From positions 1 through 31,950 of IMG/VR virus record IMGVR_UViG_3300046000_007851: a stretch of DNA of 31,950 bases. One strand, written 5' to 3'. A program made the position numbers and the translations under genes. Positions 1-8,562 of this stretch are shown piece after piece. This DNA is from a virus. The notes under the pieces were generated by a model. That model did no database searches. It was not told the DNA's origin and was given only the letters and a program-made list of their open reading frames with translations. Numbering within the stretch: the stretch's first letter is position 1; the number at the start of each line of letters is the position of its first letter.

Positions 1-45
1 CTGGATTGTAGAGACTGTACTAATACTGGTAAGGGCGGATGTTAA
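1..45 (+). CDS. 3' end of a Cys-rich protein (partial)
   Basis: Frame 1 is open from the window edge and reads LDCRDCTNTGKGGC then TAA at 43-45. Only 14 residues are visible, so function cannot be named. The short Cys/Gly-rich end with a terminal Cys resembles the ends of the display proteins further on (both paralogues at 13684-15585 end in Cys), which suggests another virion display protein. Frame 2 is also open across this stretch but gives an unremarkable hydrophobic/lysine peptide. The stop lies just before a hairpin terminator shared with the convergent gene. Confidence 0.45.
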   Translation: MDCRDCTNTGKGGC

Positions 46-78
46 TAAAAAAAAACCCCCACTTTTAAGGTGAGGGTT
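46..78 (-). terminator. Intrinsic terminator of the minus-strand glycosyltransferase unit
   Basis: Read on the minus strand, AACCCTCAC (78-70) pairs with GTGGGGGTT (62-54) in nine base pairs including one G-U, with a 7-base loop, followed by a run of nine T (55-47). It sits directly downstream of the stop at 83-85. On the plus strand the same stem has a C/A mismatch and no clean U-run, so it acts best for the minus-strand transcript. Confidence 0.85.
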
Positions 79-82
79 AAGT

Positions 83-3000
83 TTATTTTCTATTATCCAT
101 ATAAATAATCACTTCATTATAATACTCAATAAAGTGTTCATTCCACAAATCCCATTTAATATCAACTCCATCTACGGAGAAAACTTGTATGTTATCAAAT
201 TTGGGTAGGATGTTATCTCTAAACCATCTGAATTTACATTCGTGATAATTAGAATCATTTTTAAGATGAAATTCAGTCACAATTTTTGGAATTGATTTTA
301 AGAACTCAACATTACTTGGTTGGAATACGTCGTACTCACCACCTTCACAATCACATTTTAAAAAATCAATTTTATTAATTCTTTGGTTATCTAAGAACTC
401 CCTAAAACTAAATGTTGGAACAATCTCAGTCATTTCATCCCAAGAAATTTCAATTTTCTTTTTATCCGTAATTGCTCCTTGTATTATTTTAACATTTTCT
501 TGACCCACATTTCTTTTTAGAATTTCTATTTGGTGACTGATTGGTTCAACAACATAACATTGTTTTGGGTTTTTTGGTAATATCTTATATGTGAATGGTC
601 CTAAAGATGCTCCTAAATCCACAACAATATCCCCTTCCTCAACTTCAAAAAATCTTTCATAGGTGTTACCTTCGAATATTTCTTCTTCGGCTTGTTTAAC
701 GTACCATTCACTTCTTCCTCCCCAATCAAATGGTTTGTCTTCTATTTTTTCCATCGTTACTTCTTTATATATTATTTTATTTATTTCTTTTATAACCATA
801 TCGGTACTGATACGTTTTGTACACTCAAACATCCGATCGGTATTTTTATGTAGTGGACACCAATTCCAATCACTAGCATCTAATCTTTCTGAATTAAAAC
901 ATCCGTGACATACGTCTTCATTGATGACTCTATACGTATCCAATTTTGTTTCGGCCCATTTTTCACTGAACCCTGAGATTAAAATTACCGGTAGTTTACA
1001 CGCCCAGGCTAACCAACTTAATCCTGATCCAAGACCAATAAAGAATTCACATTCGGATAAGTCATTTATAACTTCTTGTAAATTACCTCCTTTGTAAATG
1101 GTCACACCTTTTGGGTAATTATTTTTCATATAACCATCACCTTCTTTTGAGTATATCATACACTCATAACCTAATGAGATGAGGTAATCAACTACTTTTT
1201 GCCAACCGTCAGGGTTATTCCAATACTTTGCTTGAGCAGTTGAGTGGAACCCAATACCAACTTTTTTCTTTTTAGTTAGGTTAGGTTGATTAAGTTTAGG
1301 TCTTATTTCGTTATACTCAAGACCTAAAATATCGGTTGCGGTTTTCTGTAGTGGTTGTTTTTTATAATCACTTGGTGTCATATTATAATTAACCGAACCA
1401 TCTTCATTGTAATACCAACCCAACCTATATTGTGACCTAATATTTTGAACAACATCACCTGGTTCAATAAATGTTATCTCAGGGTATTGATCAATAAATA
1501 AAAAGTTCATAAATGTTGAAACTATTAATTCGCAATTATGTTTTTTTCTGAACTCCTCAACATACGGGAACCAAGCTAATGTATCTCCTAATGATTTTGA
1601 CCCAAATGAAATATAGACTCTTTCTCCATTTAGATTTATTTTATTATTATAGATTAGTTCTCCGTTCTCCCAAACTTTGGTTTCCCAATCTGTATAATAT
1701 TCTCTATTTAATTTAACCCAACTATTAATTGGTAATGAATTTTGGTAGATTACATTTTCACCATCATACATTTTAATATCAAATTTATTGTTGCTTTGAC
1801 CTTTTATTTCAAAGAAAGGCTGACACACATAGTGTTGATTAAAAACATAATCATTTTTAATCGGGTCCTGTTGGGTGATATCTAAATTCTTTACTAACAT
1901 ATAATAACTTAATAGATCCTCACCAAAACTTTCATCATTTGGGATTTCATATGCGTTATCGTTATTAATTAAATTTATCAGTTGTTTTGAAATATTTTCC
2001 ACGTCACCTTCAATGGGCGTTATGTATTTATCAAACATCCCTGAATATTGTGGTAAGTTTCTTGTTAAGATTTTCATCCCGTAATTAATTGATTCCCTCA
2101 CCACCAATGGATTACATTCCCAAGTTGAGTTAAACATTAATACATCACAGGCTTGCATAAATTTATCTACATCATTTCTTTCTCCCCACACTTTCACATT
2201 AGATGGTAGGTCTTTCATAATTGGACCCCAATAATCCTCAAAGTTTGGGGCTTGGTTCCCTATAAAGTGGAATTGGATATCAGGGTTAGATTCTACCAAA
2301 GTCCTTGCGACTTCAACACCTTCTCCTTGATTTTTACCACTAGTCCATAGACCAACATTTAATACGTGAGTCTTCATTAAGTCTAACCCTAACTCTTCTC
2401 TAACTTTCATTTTTTGGATAAGTGGAACTTCATTAAACTCACCATAGATTTCATTTTCCTCCAAAATAGGTTTTATTTTATTTTCGTAAGGGTATAACGA
2501 TAAGAATTTCATTGGTGTCTCATCCTTAAATGTATTTTCCATATGATATGGAGTTACCAATGAATATGATTCAGGTTGTAATTTTTTATTTGTTTTTGGG
2601 TCGTACCATATATTATGACACGTCTCAACAATTCTCCAAGTCCTATCGTTGGAGTAAATTTGATTTAATAAATCTACGGGGATTTTGTTAAATGATTCAA
2701 AACCATCCAACATTTCTTCAGAGTGGACTATATCAATATTGTTGTTTTTAATAATATCAATTAATTCGTATTTTCTATTAACCTCATCCGTTCCTCCTAA
2801 TGTGAAAAAATGATCCTCACCTAATAGTTTAATGATTTCATTTCTTTGAACCACATATGTTGAACTAAACTGAGAGTATTCAACTAAGAATATTTCAATC
2901 TGATCTTTATATTCTTGTAGTGATTGAATTCGTTTTAATGCGAATTGAGGTGCACCTCCTGTTGATAGGTGGGGAGTAACGTATAGTAATTTAATTTTTG

Positions 3001-3658
3001 AGTTTTTCATAATAAAAGAGGTTATACTTTTTTTCCATTCGTGGTCATTTTCTTTTTCATATATCTTAACACTTTTAATGTTGTCTTGAATGTATTTGTT
3101 TTCATCTTGAGTTAGATATTCACTACTATAAGGTTTGTTTTGTAAATAATGTAGGGTGGTATTACTTTTGTCTAAGTTATTTTCCATTGGTCTACCATAT
3201 AACATTTTATTTGGTTCACATAATGATGTATGTAAATCCTCAATTACATAGATACCGTCATCCTTTAATAACGGAAATAGACAACCAAAAGTTAATTGTT
3301 GATCTGAAATATGGTGACTACCATCATCAATAATAATATCAAAAGTTATGTTAATATTTTTTTCAAATTCTTTTAAATCTTCTTTTTTGGATTGGTTTAG
3401 TACAACACATTTAACTCTTTCGTTGGTAAACTCAGATTTATCGTTAATGTCCGCACCATATATTGTAGCATTGGGAAAGTAATCATACCACATTTTTAAT
3501 GATGATCCATTATTAACACCAATTTCTAATATGTTTATCTTCTTATCTTTAAATCTTCTAAAGTATTTTTCGTAAGTTTCGGTAAAGTTATGTTTATCAC
3601 CATGTTCAGTCCCTTTATCTGAACCATATCTATTTGCGAGTATTGTTAGTTCTTTCAT
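83..3658 (-). CDS. Four-domain methyltransferase-glycosyltransferase-heptosyltransferase-methyltransferase
   Basis: This 1191-residue protein strings together four enzyme-like modules. Residues 1-215 are a class I SAM methyltransferase of the CmcI/macrocin-methyltransferase type (LEIGVNNGSS at 44-53, IIDDGSHH at 109-116). Residues about 220-600 are a GT-B, GT4-like glycosyltransferase (VTPHLSTGGAP near 217-227, VGLWTSGKNQG at 425-435, the donor-site stretch ECNPLVVRESINYG at 514-527). Residues about 605-965 resemble the TibC/Aah autotransporter heptosyltransferases, with SLGDTLAWFPYVEEF at 689-703, GLGSGLSWLAWA at 875-886, and a Cys set C917, C920, C934, C946 like the iron-binding Cys motif of that family. 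Residues about 985-1185 are an FkbM-type methyltransferase (VVDLGASLGPFTY at 1012-1024, FLKCDCEGGEYDVF at 1099-1112). Its ATG overlaps the upstream stop as ATGA, so translation is probably coupled. Likely role: building and methyl-capping a glycan, possibly on virion protein. The domain calls are firm; the substrate is unknown. Confidence 0.85.
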   Translation of the reverse strand: MKELTILANRYGSDKGTEHGDKHNFTETYEKYFRRFKDKKINILEIGVNNGSSLKMWYDYFPNATIYGADINDKSEFTNERVKCVVLNQSKKEDLKEFEKNINITFDIIIDDGSHHISDQQLTFGCLFPLLKDDGIYVIEDLHTSLCEPNKMLYGRPMENNLDKSNTTLHYLQNKPYSSEYLTQDENKYIQDNIKSVKIYEKENDHEWKKSITSFIMKNSKIKLLYVTPHLSTGGAPQFALKRIQSLQEYKDQIEIFLVEYSQFSSTYVVQRNEIIKLLGEDHFFTLGGTDEVNRKYELIDIIKNNNIDIVHSEEMLDGFESFNKIPVDLLNQIYSNDRTWRIVETCHNIWYDPKTNKKLQPESYSLVTPYHMENTFKDETPMKFLSLYPYENKIKPILEENEIYGEFNEVPLIQKMKVREELGLDLMKTHVLNVGLWTSGKNQGEGVEVARTLVESNPDIQFHFIGNQAPNFEDYWGPIMKDLPSNVKVWGERNDVDKFMQACDVLMFNSTWECNPLVVRESINYGMKILTRNLPQYSGMFDKYITPIEGDVENISKQLINLINNDNAYEIPNDESFGEDLLSYYMLVKNLDITQQDPIKNDYVFNQHYVCQPFFEIKGQSNNKFDIKMYDGENVIYQNSLPINSWVKLNREYYTDWETKVWENGELIYNNKINLNGERVYISFGSKSLGDTLAWFPYVEEFRKKHNCELIVSTFMNFLFIDQYPEITFIEPGDVVQNIRSQYRLGWYYNEDGSVNYNMTPSDYKKQPLQKTATDILGLEYNEIRPKLNQPNLTKKKKVGIGFHSTAQAKYWNNPDGWQKVVDYLISLGYECMIYSKEGDGYMKNNYPKGVTIYKGGNLQEVINDLSECEFFIGLGSGLSWLAWACKLPVILISGFSEKWAETKLDTYRVINEDVCHGCFNSERLDASDWNWCPLHKNTDRMFECTKRISTDMVIKEINKIIYKEVTMEKIEDKPFDWGGRSEWYVKQAEEEIFEGNTYERFFEVEEGDIVVDLGASLGPFTYKILPKNPKQCYVVEPISHQIEILKRNVGQENVKIIQGAITDKKKIEISWDEMTEIVPTFSFREFLDNQRINKIDFLKCDCEGGEYDVFQPSNVEFLKSIPKIVTEFHLKNDSNYHECKFRWFRDNILPKFDNIQVFSVDGVDIKWDLWNEHFIEYYNEVIIYMDNRK

Positions 3659-4611
3659 AATAATTTTATTTCAATAACATTATGCGTAATGTCTTTTATT
3701 TTTTCGGTTATATCTGATTCTATTCCATTATAAGATATTGATACGTTTTTTATGTTGGTCGGTTTAAATCCTAAATTAATGATGTCCCTATTTGATATAT
3801 CATAATAAGTTCCAATACCGTCCACCGTAATTAGTACGTTTATTTTTTCATCATTATCGTAAAAATATAAACATACGTCATCGTTAAGTATAACATCTTT
3901 TGTAATAAAAAAAATCAAACCGTCGATATCGGAATAATTAAATAATTTTTCATCTTTATGGAACAAAATTAAATCATCAACTTTTTCGGATTCAATCTTA
4001 TAATTTAGATCACCATTAATTAATGTATCGTAAAGCCAGTTCTCAACAATACAATTAAATTTACGATAACTCTCTAATGTGATATATTGTGAAAAATTTA
4101 ATAAGTTTTCTTTATCTAACGCAATTAAATGTAGGCTAACTTTATGTTCGTGAAATGGAAAGAAGTTACATTTTTTTTCGGATAAGAAAGTTGTTTTTAC
4201 CTTATCATCTATTACGGTATCATATACGATATGATAATACCTTTCGTAATCATATGTTAAAGCATATTCGGATAACTTTTTTGTTTGATAAAGTGCTGCC
4301 CATCCATAGTCAATTACCGATCTTTTAACCACAATTTCTCTATCCTTACCCACATATTTCGCCCAAGACATAACAGATTTTTCGGGCCAATAAAGTAGTG
4401 GGTTTTCTTTTGTTTGTATGTAAAAATCACACATATCGATAACCTCAGACGGTAATGGTATCGGACTATTTAACATCACATCCAAATTTAATTCCTTAAT
4501 GGTTTTGATATTATTAATTAAGATGTTAATTTTTTCTTCAGTGTCACAATAAGAACTTATCATTACAATTCTTTTACCTTGCAAAATATCCTCATTGACT
4601 ATCATTCCCAT
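3655..4611 (-). CDS. Unknown protein coupled to the multidomain glycosyltransferase (glycosyltransferase-like?)
   Basis: This 318-residue protein is not confidently recognised. The N-terminus (GKRIVMISSYCDTEEK at 12-27) followed by alternating strands and helices up to YYHIVYDTVIDD resembles the Rossmann-like half of a GT-A glycosyltransferase: a strand, a numbered-contact style helix, then an aromatic-rich acidic stretch. No clean DXD motif is visible. The C-terminal third is beta-rich and acidic and could be a binding domain. The stop overlaps the next start by four bases (ATGA, 3655-3658), which ties it functionally to the sugar enzyme that follows. AAGG lies two bases before the ATG at 4611; a second Met at codon 3 is an alternative start. 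Confidence 0.6.
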   Translation of the reverse strand: MGMIVNEDILQGKRIVMISSYCDTEEKINILINNIKTIKELNLDVMLNSPIPLPSEVIDMCDFYIQTKENPLLYWPEKSVMSWAKYVGKDREIVVKRSVIDYGWAALYQTKKLSEYALTYDYERYYHIVYDTVIDDKVKTTFLSEKKCNFFPFHEHKVSLHLIALDKENLLNFSQYITLESYRKFNCIVENWLYDTLINGDLNYKIESEKVDDLILFHKDEKLFNYSDIDGLIFFITKDVILNDDVCLYFYDNDEKINVLITVDGIGTYYDISNRDIINLGFKPTNIKNVSISYNGIESDITEKIKDITHNVIEIKLL

Positions 4612-4648
4612 AACCTTAAAAATAGGTGAACGGTATTCAAAATTAAAG

Positions 4649-4655
4649 TATTTAT
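4649..4655 (+). promoter_or_regulatory. TATTTAT box before the LamG gene
   Basis: GTATTTATA, 14 bases before the ATG at 4670, inside the 58-base divergent intergenic region. It is followed by an A-rich leader without Shine-Dalgarno sequence. Confidence 0.5.
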
Positions 4656-4669
4656 AAAATAAAGATTAA

Positions 4670-5629
4670 ATGCCAAATAGTATTAAATATAATGTGAGTG
4701 CCGAAACATTGGCACTTAAAAAAGGTAATTTTTGGATTGGTACCGGCGACGTAGGTAAAGGTCCGACAAGTACTACAGGTTATTGGAATGGTATAACCCC
4801 CCCCGCTGGTGGTTATACAATATACCTAAATAAGGCATCCAATGGTCCATCAATATATGTCGCATCAAACGACGCTGAATTAATTTCACGAACAAACCAA
4901 ATTGCTGGTACATCATATACCACCGCAAACGAATGTTTTAATTATTATGCGAGTCAATCGGATAAAATGGTTTTTAATAGGGATTACGATTCAATAATAA
5001 CAAATGGTTTGGTATTGAATTTAGATGCCGGATTTATCCCATCCTACCCAACAAACGGCACCACTTGGTATGATTTATCTTATGGTGTGAATAATGGAGT
5101 GTTAACAAACGGACCAACCTTTAATAGTTCAAATGGTGGTAGTATTGTCTTTGATGGTGTTAATGATTGTATTGTAGTTAATTCTAATGCGAATATATTA
5201 TCTAAAACAAGTTACACCAAAATTTCATGGTTTTATATTACAAGTTATCTTTATAATATTATTAGTGGTGGTAATAGTGGACAACATGCATTTTGGTTAG
5301 AGGGGACAAATAAACTACGTGCTGGTCATAATGGTCAATGGAGTACAGTTGTTAGTACTACCAGTTTATCTTTAAATACTTGGTATTTTGGTGCGGTTAC
5401 ATTTAATACAAGTACGGGATGGGTATTATATGTTAATGGTGTCCAAGAAGCGACATCTTCTAGTACCGCAACATACACAGGTGCTGATGAAATATTAATA
5501 GGTGCTTATGGTACTGGGTCTAATGTTTTTGCAGGTAGAATTGCGGTAGCGCAAGTTTATAATCGAGTATTATCCGCGTCAGAAATACTCCAAAACTATA
5601 ACGCAACCAAAGCAAGATTTGGATTATAA
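4670..5629 (+). CDS. LamG/concanavalin-like virion display protein
   Basis: This 319-residue protein has a small N-terminal region (1-100) with Gly/Thr-rich turns, then a LamG-type beta-sandwich from about residue 107 to the end. The diagnostic stretch is TNGLVLNLDAG at 111-121, then TWYDLS, the VFDGVNDCIVV strand, a LWYF/GAVTFN-type strand and the closing IAVAQVYNRVLSASEI helix. LamG sandwiches bind carbohydrates or serve as virion knobs; in tailed phages they usually sit on tail fibres or decoration proteins. No signal peptide or membrane segment is visible. It is the first gene of the plus-strand run and precedes glycosyltransferase genes. A role in surface binding or display is inferred; its place in the particle is not shown by the sequence. 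Confidence 0.75.
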   Translation: MPNSIKYNVSAETLALKKGNFWIGTGDVGKGPTSTTGYWNGITPPAGGYTIYLNKASNGPSIYVASNDAELISRTNQIAGTSYTTANECFNYYASQSDKMVFNRDYDSIITNGLVLNLDAGFIPSYPTNGTTWYDLSYGVNNGVLTNGPTFNSSNGGSIVFDGVNDCIVVNSNANILSKTSYTKISWFYITSYLYNIISGGNSGQHAFWLEGTNKLRAGHNGQWSTVVSTTSLSLNTWYFGAVTFNTSTGWVLYVNGVQEATSSSTATYTGADEILIGAYGTGSNVFAGRIAVAQVYNRVLSASEILQNYNATKARFGL

Positions 5630-5632
5630 TAA

Positions 5633-5639
5633 TATTTAT
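5633..5639 (+). promoter_or_regulatory. TATTTAT box touching the 5644 start
   Basis: AATATTTATTAATATGG: only four bases separate the box from the ATG. The same arrangement occurs before the HAD gene at 29289. If this is a promoter -10 element, the transcript would be leaderless. Confidence 0.4.
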
Positions 5640-5643
5640 TAAT

Positions 5644-5922
5644 ATGGAAACGCAAGTACAAGAATATGATAACAGAGAATTTATGATTTTTAATGTGAGT
5701 GAATTAAACGAAATAGATTTCACTCAAGTTTTAGAAACATCTGAGGACACCGTTAGAAAATCGGTAGACCAAACAAAAACATTTGTTAAATGGGATGGTG
5801 TAATTCCGGAATGTGTTAGTAATCTAAATACAAAGGAAGGACCTTACACGTATGAGGAAATTTTAACAATTTTATCAACACCAGAATGGACGGACCCAAA
5901 TCCACCAATGATAATGACATAA
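5644..5922 (+). CDS. Small acidic protein of unknown function
   Basis: A 92-residue acidic soluble protein without recognisable motif, signal peptide or membrane segment. It contains a FVKWDGVIPECV stretch and a Pro/Asp-rich C-terminus. It lies 14 bases after the LamG gene and 38 bases before a GT9-like gene, in the same orientation, and has the TATTTAT box at its start, so it is likely a real gene. It could be a chaperone or a small structural partner of the LamG protein; the sequence does not decide this. Confidence 0.6.
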   Translation: METQVQEYDNREFMIFNVSELNEIDFTQVLETSEDTVRKSVDQTKTFVKWDGVIPECVSNLNTKEGPYTYEEILTILSTPEWTDPNPPMIMT

Positions 5923-5924
5923 CT

Positions 5925-5931
5925 TATTTAT
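5925..5931 (+). promoter_or_regulatory. TATTTAT box upstream of the GT9-like gene
   Basis: TTATTTATTTTTAT, 29 bases before the ATG at 5961, with a second AT-rich stretch (CTTTATAATTAAG) nearer the start. Confidence 0.35.
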
Positions 5932-5960
5932 TTTTATCTCATAGTCTTTATAATTAAGAT

Positions 5961-6890
5961 ATGAAAAAAGTATGTTTGGATGTTTCAGGATCAAGGGCGT
6001 TAGGCGATACCATAGCGGTAACCCCTACTCTAAGGAAACTTTACCATTCATACAATCAAAAAATTTCAATTATTACTCACCATCCACACCTGTTTTCAAA
6101 TAACCCATATGTTGATGTTATCCATAGTGAATTAACAGATGAGATTAAAAACGAATGTGAGGTTTTTAATTCGTTCAATATTGGATATCACCCAAATGGT
6201 GTTTGTTATAAACACAACGCAATGGATATAAGACAATTCCACGCAATTAATCTTGGTTTTATGTTAACCAAAGATGAAATGGAATTGGATTACATTCCTG
6301 ACGAATACGAACCTATTGAAGGTCTGCCTGAAAAATACGTTTTAATACACCCCGTTCAAAATTGGAACTCAAGAACGTGGGGTGCAAAAAAATGGCAACT
6401 ACTTACAAAACTTTTAAACCAAAAAGGAATTGCGGTTGTATCGGTAGGAAAAGATTCTTCAGAACTTGGTGGATCTAATGTGGATAAACCAGTATTCAAC
6501 TTCCCAATAGAATTAGGTATGAACCTAATGAACCAAACAAGTTTATCTCAAACTTGGCACCTCATCAATAAATCTATGTGTTTCATCACAATGGACTCAG
6601 GTTTATTACATTTAGCAGGAACAACAGACATTGACATCATTCAATTGGGTAGTTCAATAAACCCTGAGTTTAGATCACCATTTAGAAAAGGATCTCAAGA
6701 ATATAAGTACCACTACGTAAGAGGCGGTTGTGGATTGAATTGTGCGTCTGATATGAAATATGGTGTAAGAGAATGGCAATCAATTCAAGGAATACCATCG
6801 TTAGTTAATTGTCTTGAGAGAAAGGAAACTTTTGAATGTCACCCAAACCCTCTAATAGTTTACAATAAGGTATTGGAGTTTGTTAGTTAA
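5961..6890 (+). CDS. GT9-like (ADP-heptose:LPS heptosyltransferase-type) glycosyltransferase
   Basis: This 309-residue GT-B protein has the GT9 hallmarks: SGSRALGDTIAVTPTLRKLY at 9-28 (the GD-x-(I/V)-xxTP acceptor-side loop), the first strand of the donor domain at VLIHPVQNWNSRTW (127-140), and TMDSGLLHLAG at 210-220, equivalent to the D-S/T-G-x-x-H-x-A-A nucleotide-sugar site. GT9 enzymes transfer heptose or related sugars. Four Cys (257, 261, 284, 293) lie in the C-terminal part, reminiscent of the Cys cluster in the TibC-like domain at 83-3658, so it may be a single-domain relative of that module. It stands between two small display-type genes. The host-LPS or virion-protein acceptor is unknown. 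Confidence 0.85.
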   Translation: MKKVCLDVSGSRALGDTIAVTPTLRKLYHSYNQKISIITHHPHLFSNNPYVDVIHSELTDEIKNECEVFNSFNIGYHPNGVCYKHNAMDIRQFHAINLGFMLTKDEMELDYIPDEYEPIEGLPEKYVLIHPVQNWNSRTWGAKKWQLLTKLLNQKGIAVVSVGKDSSELGGSNVDKPVFNFPIELGMNLMNQTSLSQTWHLINKSMCFITMDSGLLHLAGTTDIDIIQLGSSINPEFRSPFRKGSQEYKYHYVRGGCGLNCASDMKYGVREWQSIQGIPSLVNCLERKETFECHPNPLIVYNKVLEFVS

Positions 6891-6912
6891 TAACCATAAA
6901 GTCAAAACAAAG

Positions 6913-6919
6913 TATTTAT
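6913..6919 (+). promoter_or_regulatory. TATTTAT box before the 6938 gene
   Basis: AAAGTATTTATTAAGAAAG, 18 bases before the ATG; nearly identical in flanks to the box at 4649 (AAAGTATTTATAAAATAAAG). Confidence 0.5.
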
Positions 6920-6937
6920 TAAGAAAGAATTTAATAA

Positions 6938-7240
6938 ATGCCAAACATAGTTCAGATAAATGGAATAACAGGTACATCACCATATGATATATATGTTTGT
7001 GATATAACATTGAATTATTGTTTTTCCGCATTCACCGCAACAACAATAACACCACCCTTCCAATTTCCTGTGCCACCACCATTAGATAATACCACCGAAA
7101 TTATTTTAAAGATAGTAGATTCGTTGGGTTGTGAGAAATTTATTTTATTAACTTGTGGTGTTTTATATGGTAAACAATTCGAGGACTTTGAGGTATTCTT
7201 ATTCCAAGATTCGGATATTTATCTATTTGAGGGGCCTTAA
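6938..7240 (+). CDS. Small beta-rich putative virion protein
   Basis: A 100-residue protein beginning MPNIVQINGITG, with two Cys pairs, a Thr/Pro-rich middle (TATTITPPFQFPVPPP) and an acidic aromatic tail. The composition (Thr, Pro, Cys, hydrophobic strands, no charged helices) matches the other display-type proteins of this region. It has no recognised domain. It is preceded by a TATTTAT box and followed after 37 bases by a glycosyltransferase gene. A small decoration or fibre-associated protein is the likeliest reading, by context only. Confidence 0.6.
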   Translation: MPNIVQINGITGTSPYDIYVCDITLNYCFSAFTATTITPPFQFPVPPPLDNTTEIILKIVDSLGCEKFILLTCGVLYGKQFEDFEVFLFQDSDIYLFEGP

Positions 7241-7277
7241 TAATTTACAACTGATTTCCTTTTAATATTTTTAAGAT

Positions 7278-8522
7278 ATGAAAATATTTGTACAGATAGC
7301 ATCGTATCGCGACCCACAACTTATTCCAACAATTAAATCAATGTTGGAAAATGCGAAAAAACCAAAAAATCTTAGAATTGGTATTGCAAGACAATTTCAT
7401 CCTGAGGATGGCTTTGATGATTTAACCGAGTATGAAAAGGACGATCGTTTTCGTATTTTAAATATTGATTACACAGAGTCAAAAGGAGTTTGTTGGGCAA
7501 GACACCAAGTACAACAATTATATAAAGGTGAGGAGTATACCCTTCAGATTGATTCTCATATGAGATTTGAGAAGGATTGGGACGACACGCTTATCAAGAT
7601 GATTAAACAACTCCAAAAGAAAGGACATAAAAAACCATTGTTAACAGGTTATGTTTCATCTTTTAATCCTGAGAATGATCCTGAAGGTAGAACACAAGAA
7701 CCCTGGAGAATGGCTTTTGATAGATTTACACCCGAAGGTGTTGTATTCTTTTTACCTGAAACAATACCAGGATGGAAGGAACTTAAAGAACCTGTTACAG
7801 CTAGATTTTATTCAGCTCACTTCTGCTTTACGTTAGGTCAATTCTCAACAGAGGTCCAACACGACCCTGAGTTTTATTTTCACGGAGAAGAAATCTCAAT
7901 CACCGTAAGGGCTTACACTCACGGATATGATTTATTCCACCCACATAAAACCGTTATTTGGCATGAATACACTCGTAAAGGTAGAACAAAACAATGGGAT
8001 GATGATAAAGATTGGTATAAAAGAAATACCGCTTGTCACATTAAAAATAGACAACTTTTAGGTATTGATGGTGAAAACTATTCTGGTAACACATCAGAAT
8101 GGTTTGGTACCGAAAGAACAATCCAAGACTATGAAAAATATGCAGGTCTTTTATTCGAAACAAGAGGAGTACAGCAAGAAACAATTGACAAGACATACCC
8201 ACCAAACACGTATGATTATAAAAATATTAAGGAATGGAAAAAATCTTTCTCTAGCATTTTTAAACATTGTATTGATTTAAGTTTAAGTCAAGTACCTGAA
8301 ACTGATTATGATTTTTGGGTGGTTGCATTCCACGATAAAGATCACAACACATTGTTTAGGCAAGACGCTGACGCTAACGAAATAGTTAGAATAAAATCAG
8401 ATCCTGACGGATATGGGAAGGTATGGAGAGAATTCCACACAACTCAACGTCCGGCTTATTGGGTAGTTTGGCCTCACTCATTATCTAAAGATTGGTGTGA
8501 AAGAATTGTGGGTAATTTATGA
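7278..8522 (+). CDS. GlcNAc-transferase family (GT60/Skp1-GnT1-like) glycosyltransferase
   Basis: This 414-residue GT-A enzyme belongs to the GlcNAc family (Pfam PF11397), whose characterised members transfer alpha-GlcNAc to Thr or hydroxyproline of proteins. Seen in the sequence: the family N-terminus IFVQIASYRDPQLIPTI at 3-19, GVCWARHQVQQLY at 70-82 (donor-binding helix), the DXD-equivalent QIDSHMRF at 90-97, FYSAHFCFTLG at 177-187, the acceptor/metal region FHGEEISITVRAYTHGYDLFHP at 201-222, and VIWHEY at 226-231. Residues about 330-414 form an extra C-terminal part. The leader is AATATTTTTAAGATATG, a variant of the TATTTAT box. It opens a plus-strand run of sugar and methyl transfer genes. 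Family assignment is confident; the protein-Thr acceptor is inference. Confidence 0.85.
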   Translation: MKIFVQIASYRDPQLIPTIKSMLENAKKPKNLRIGIARQFHPEDGFDDLTEYEKDDRFRILNIDYTESKGVCWARHQVQQLYKGEEYTLQIDSHMRFEKDWDDTLIKMIKQLQKKGHKKPLLTGYVSSFNPENDPEGRTQEPWRMAFDRFTPEGVVFFLPETIPGWKELKEPVTARFYSAHFCFTLGQFSTEVQHDPEFYFHGEEISITVRAYTHGYDLFHPHKTVIWHEYTRKGRTKQWDDDKDWYKRNTACHIKNRQLLGIDGENYSGNTSEWFGTERTIQDYEKYAGLLFETRGVQQETIDKTYPPNTYDYKNIKEWKKSFSSIFKHCIDLSLSQVPETDYDFWVVAFHDKDHNTLFRQDADANEIVRIKSDPDGYGKVWREFHTTQRPAYWVVWPHSLSKDWCERIVGNL

Positions 8523-8562
8523 TATTAATATCTCATAAAGGAATATTCAAAATACTTTCACA

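Noticed and set aside
663-908. Plus-strand ORF of 81 codons inside the sugar enzyme gene
   Set aside because: It lies antisense to a strongly supported domain and has a low-complexity Ser/Ile composition, typical of a shadow frame.
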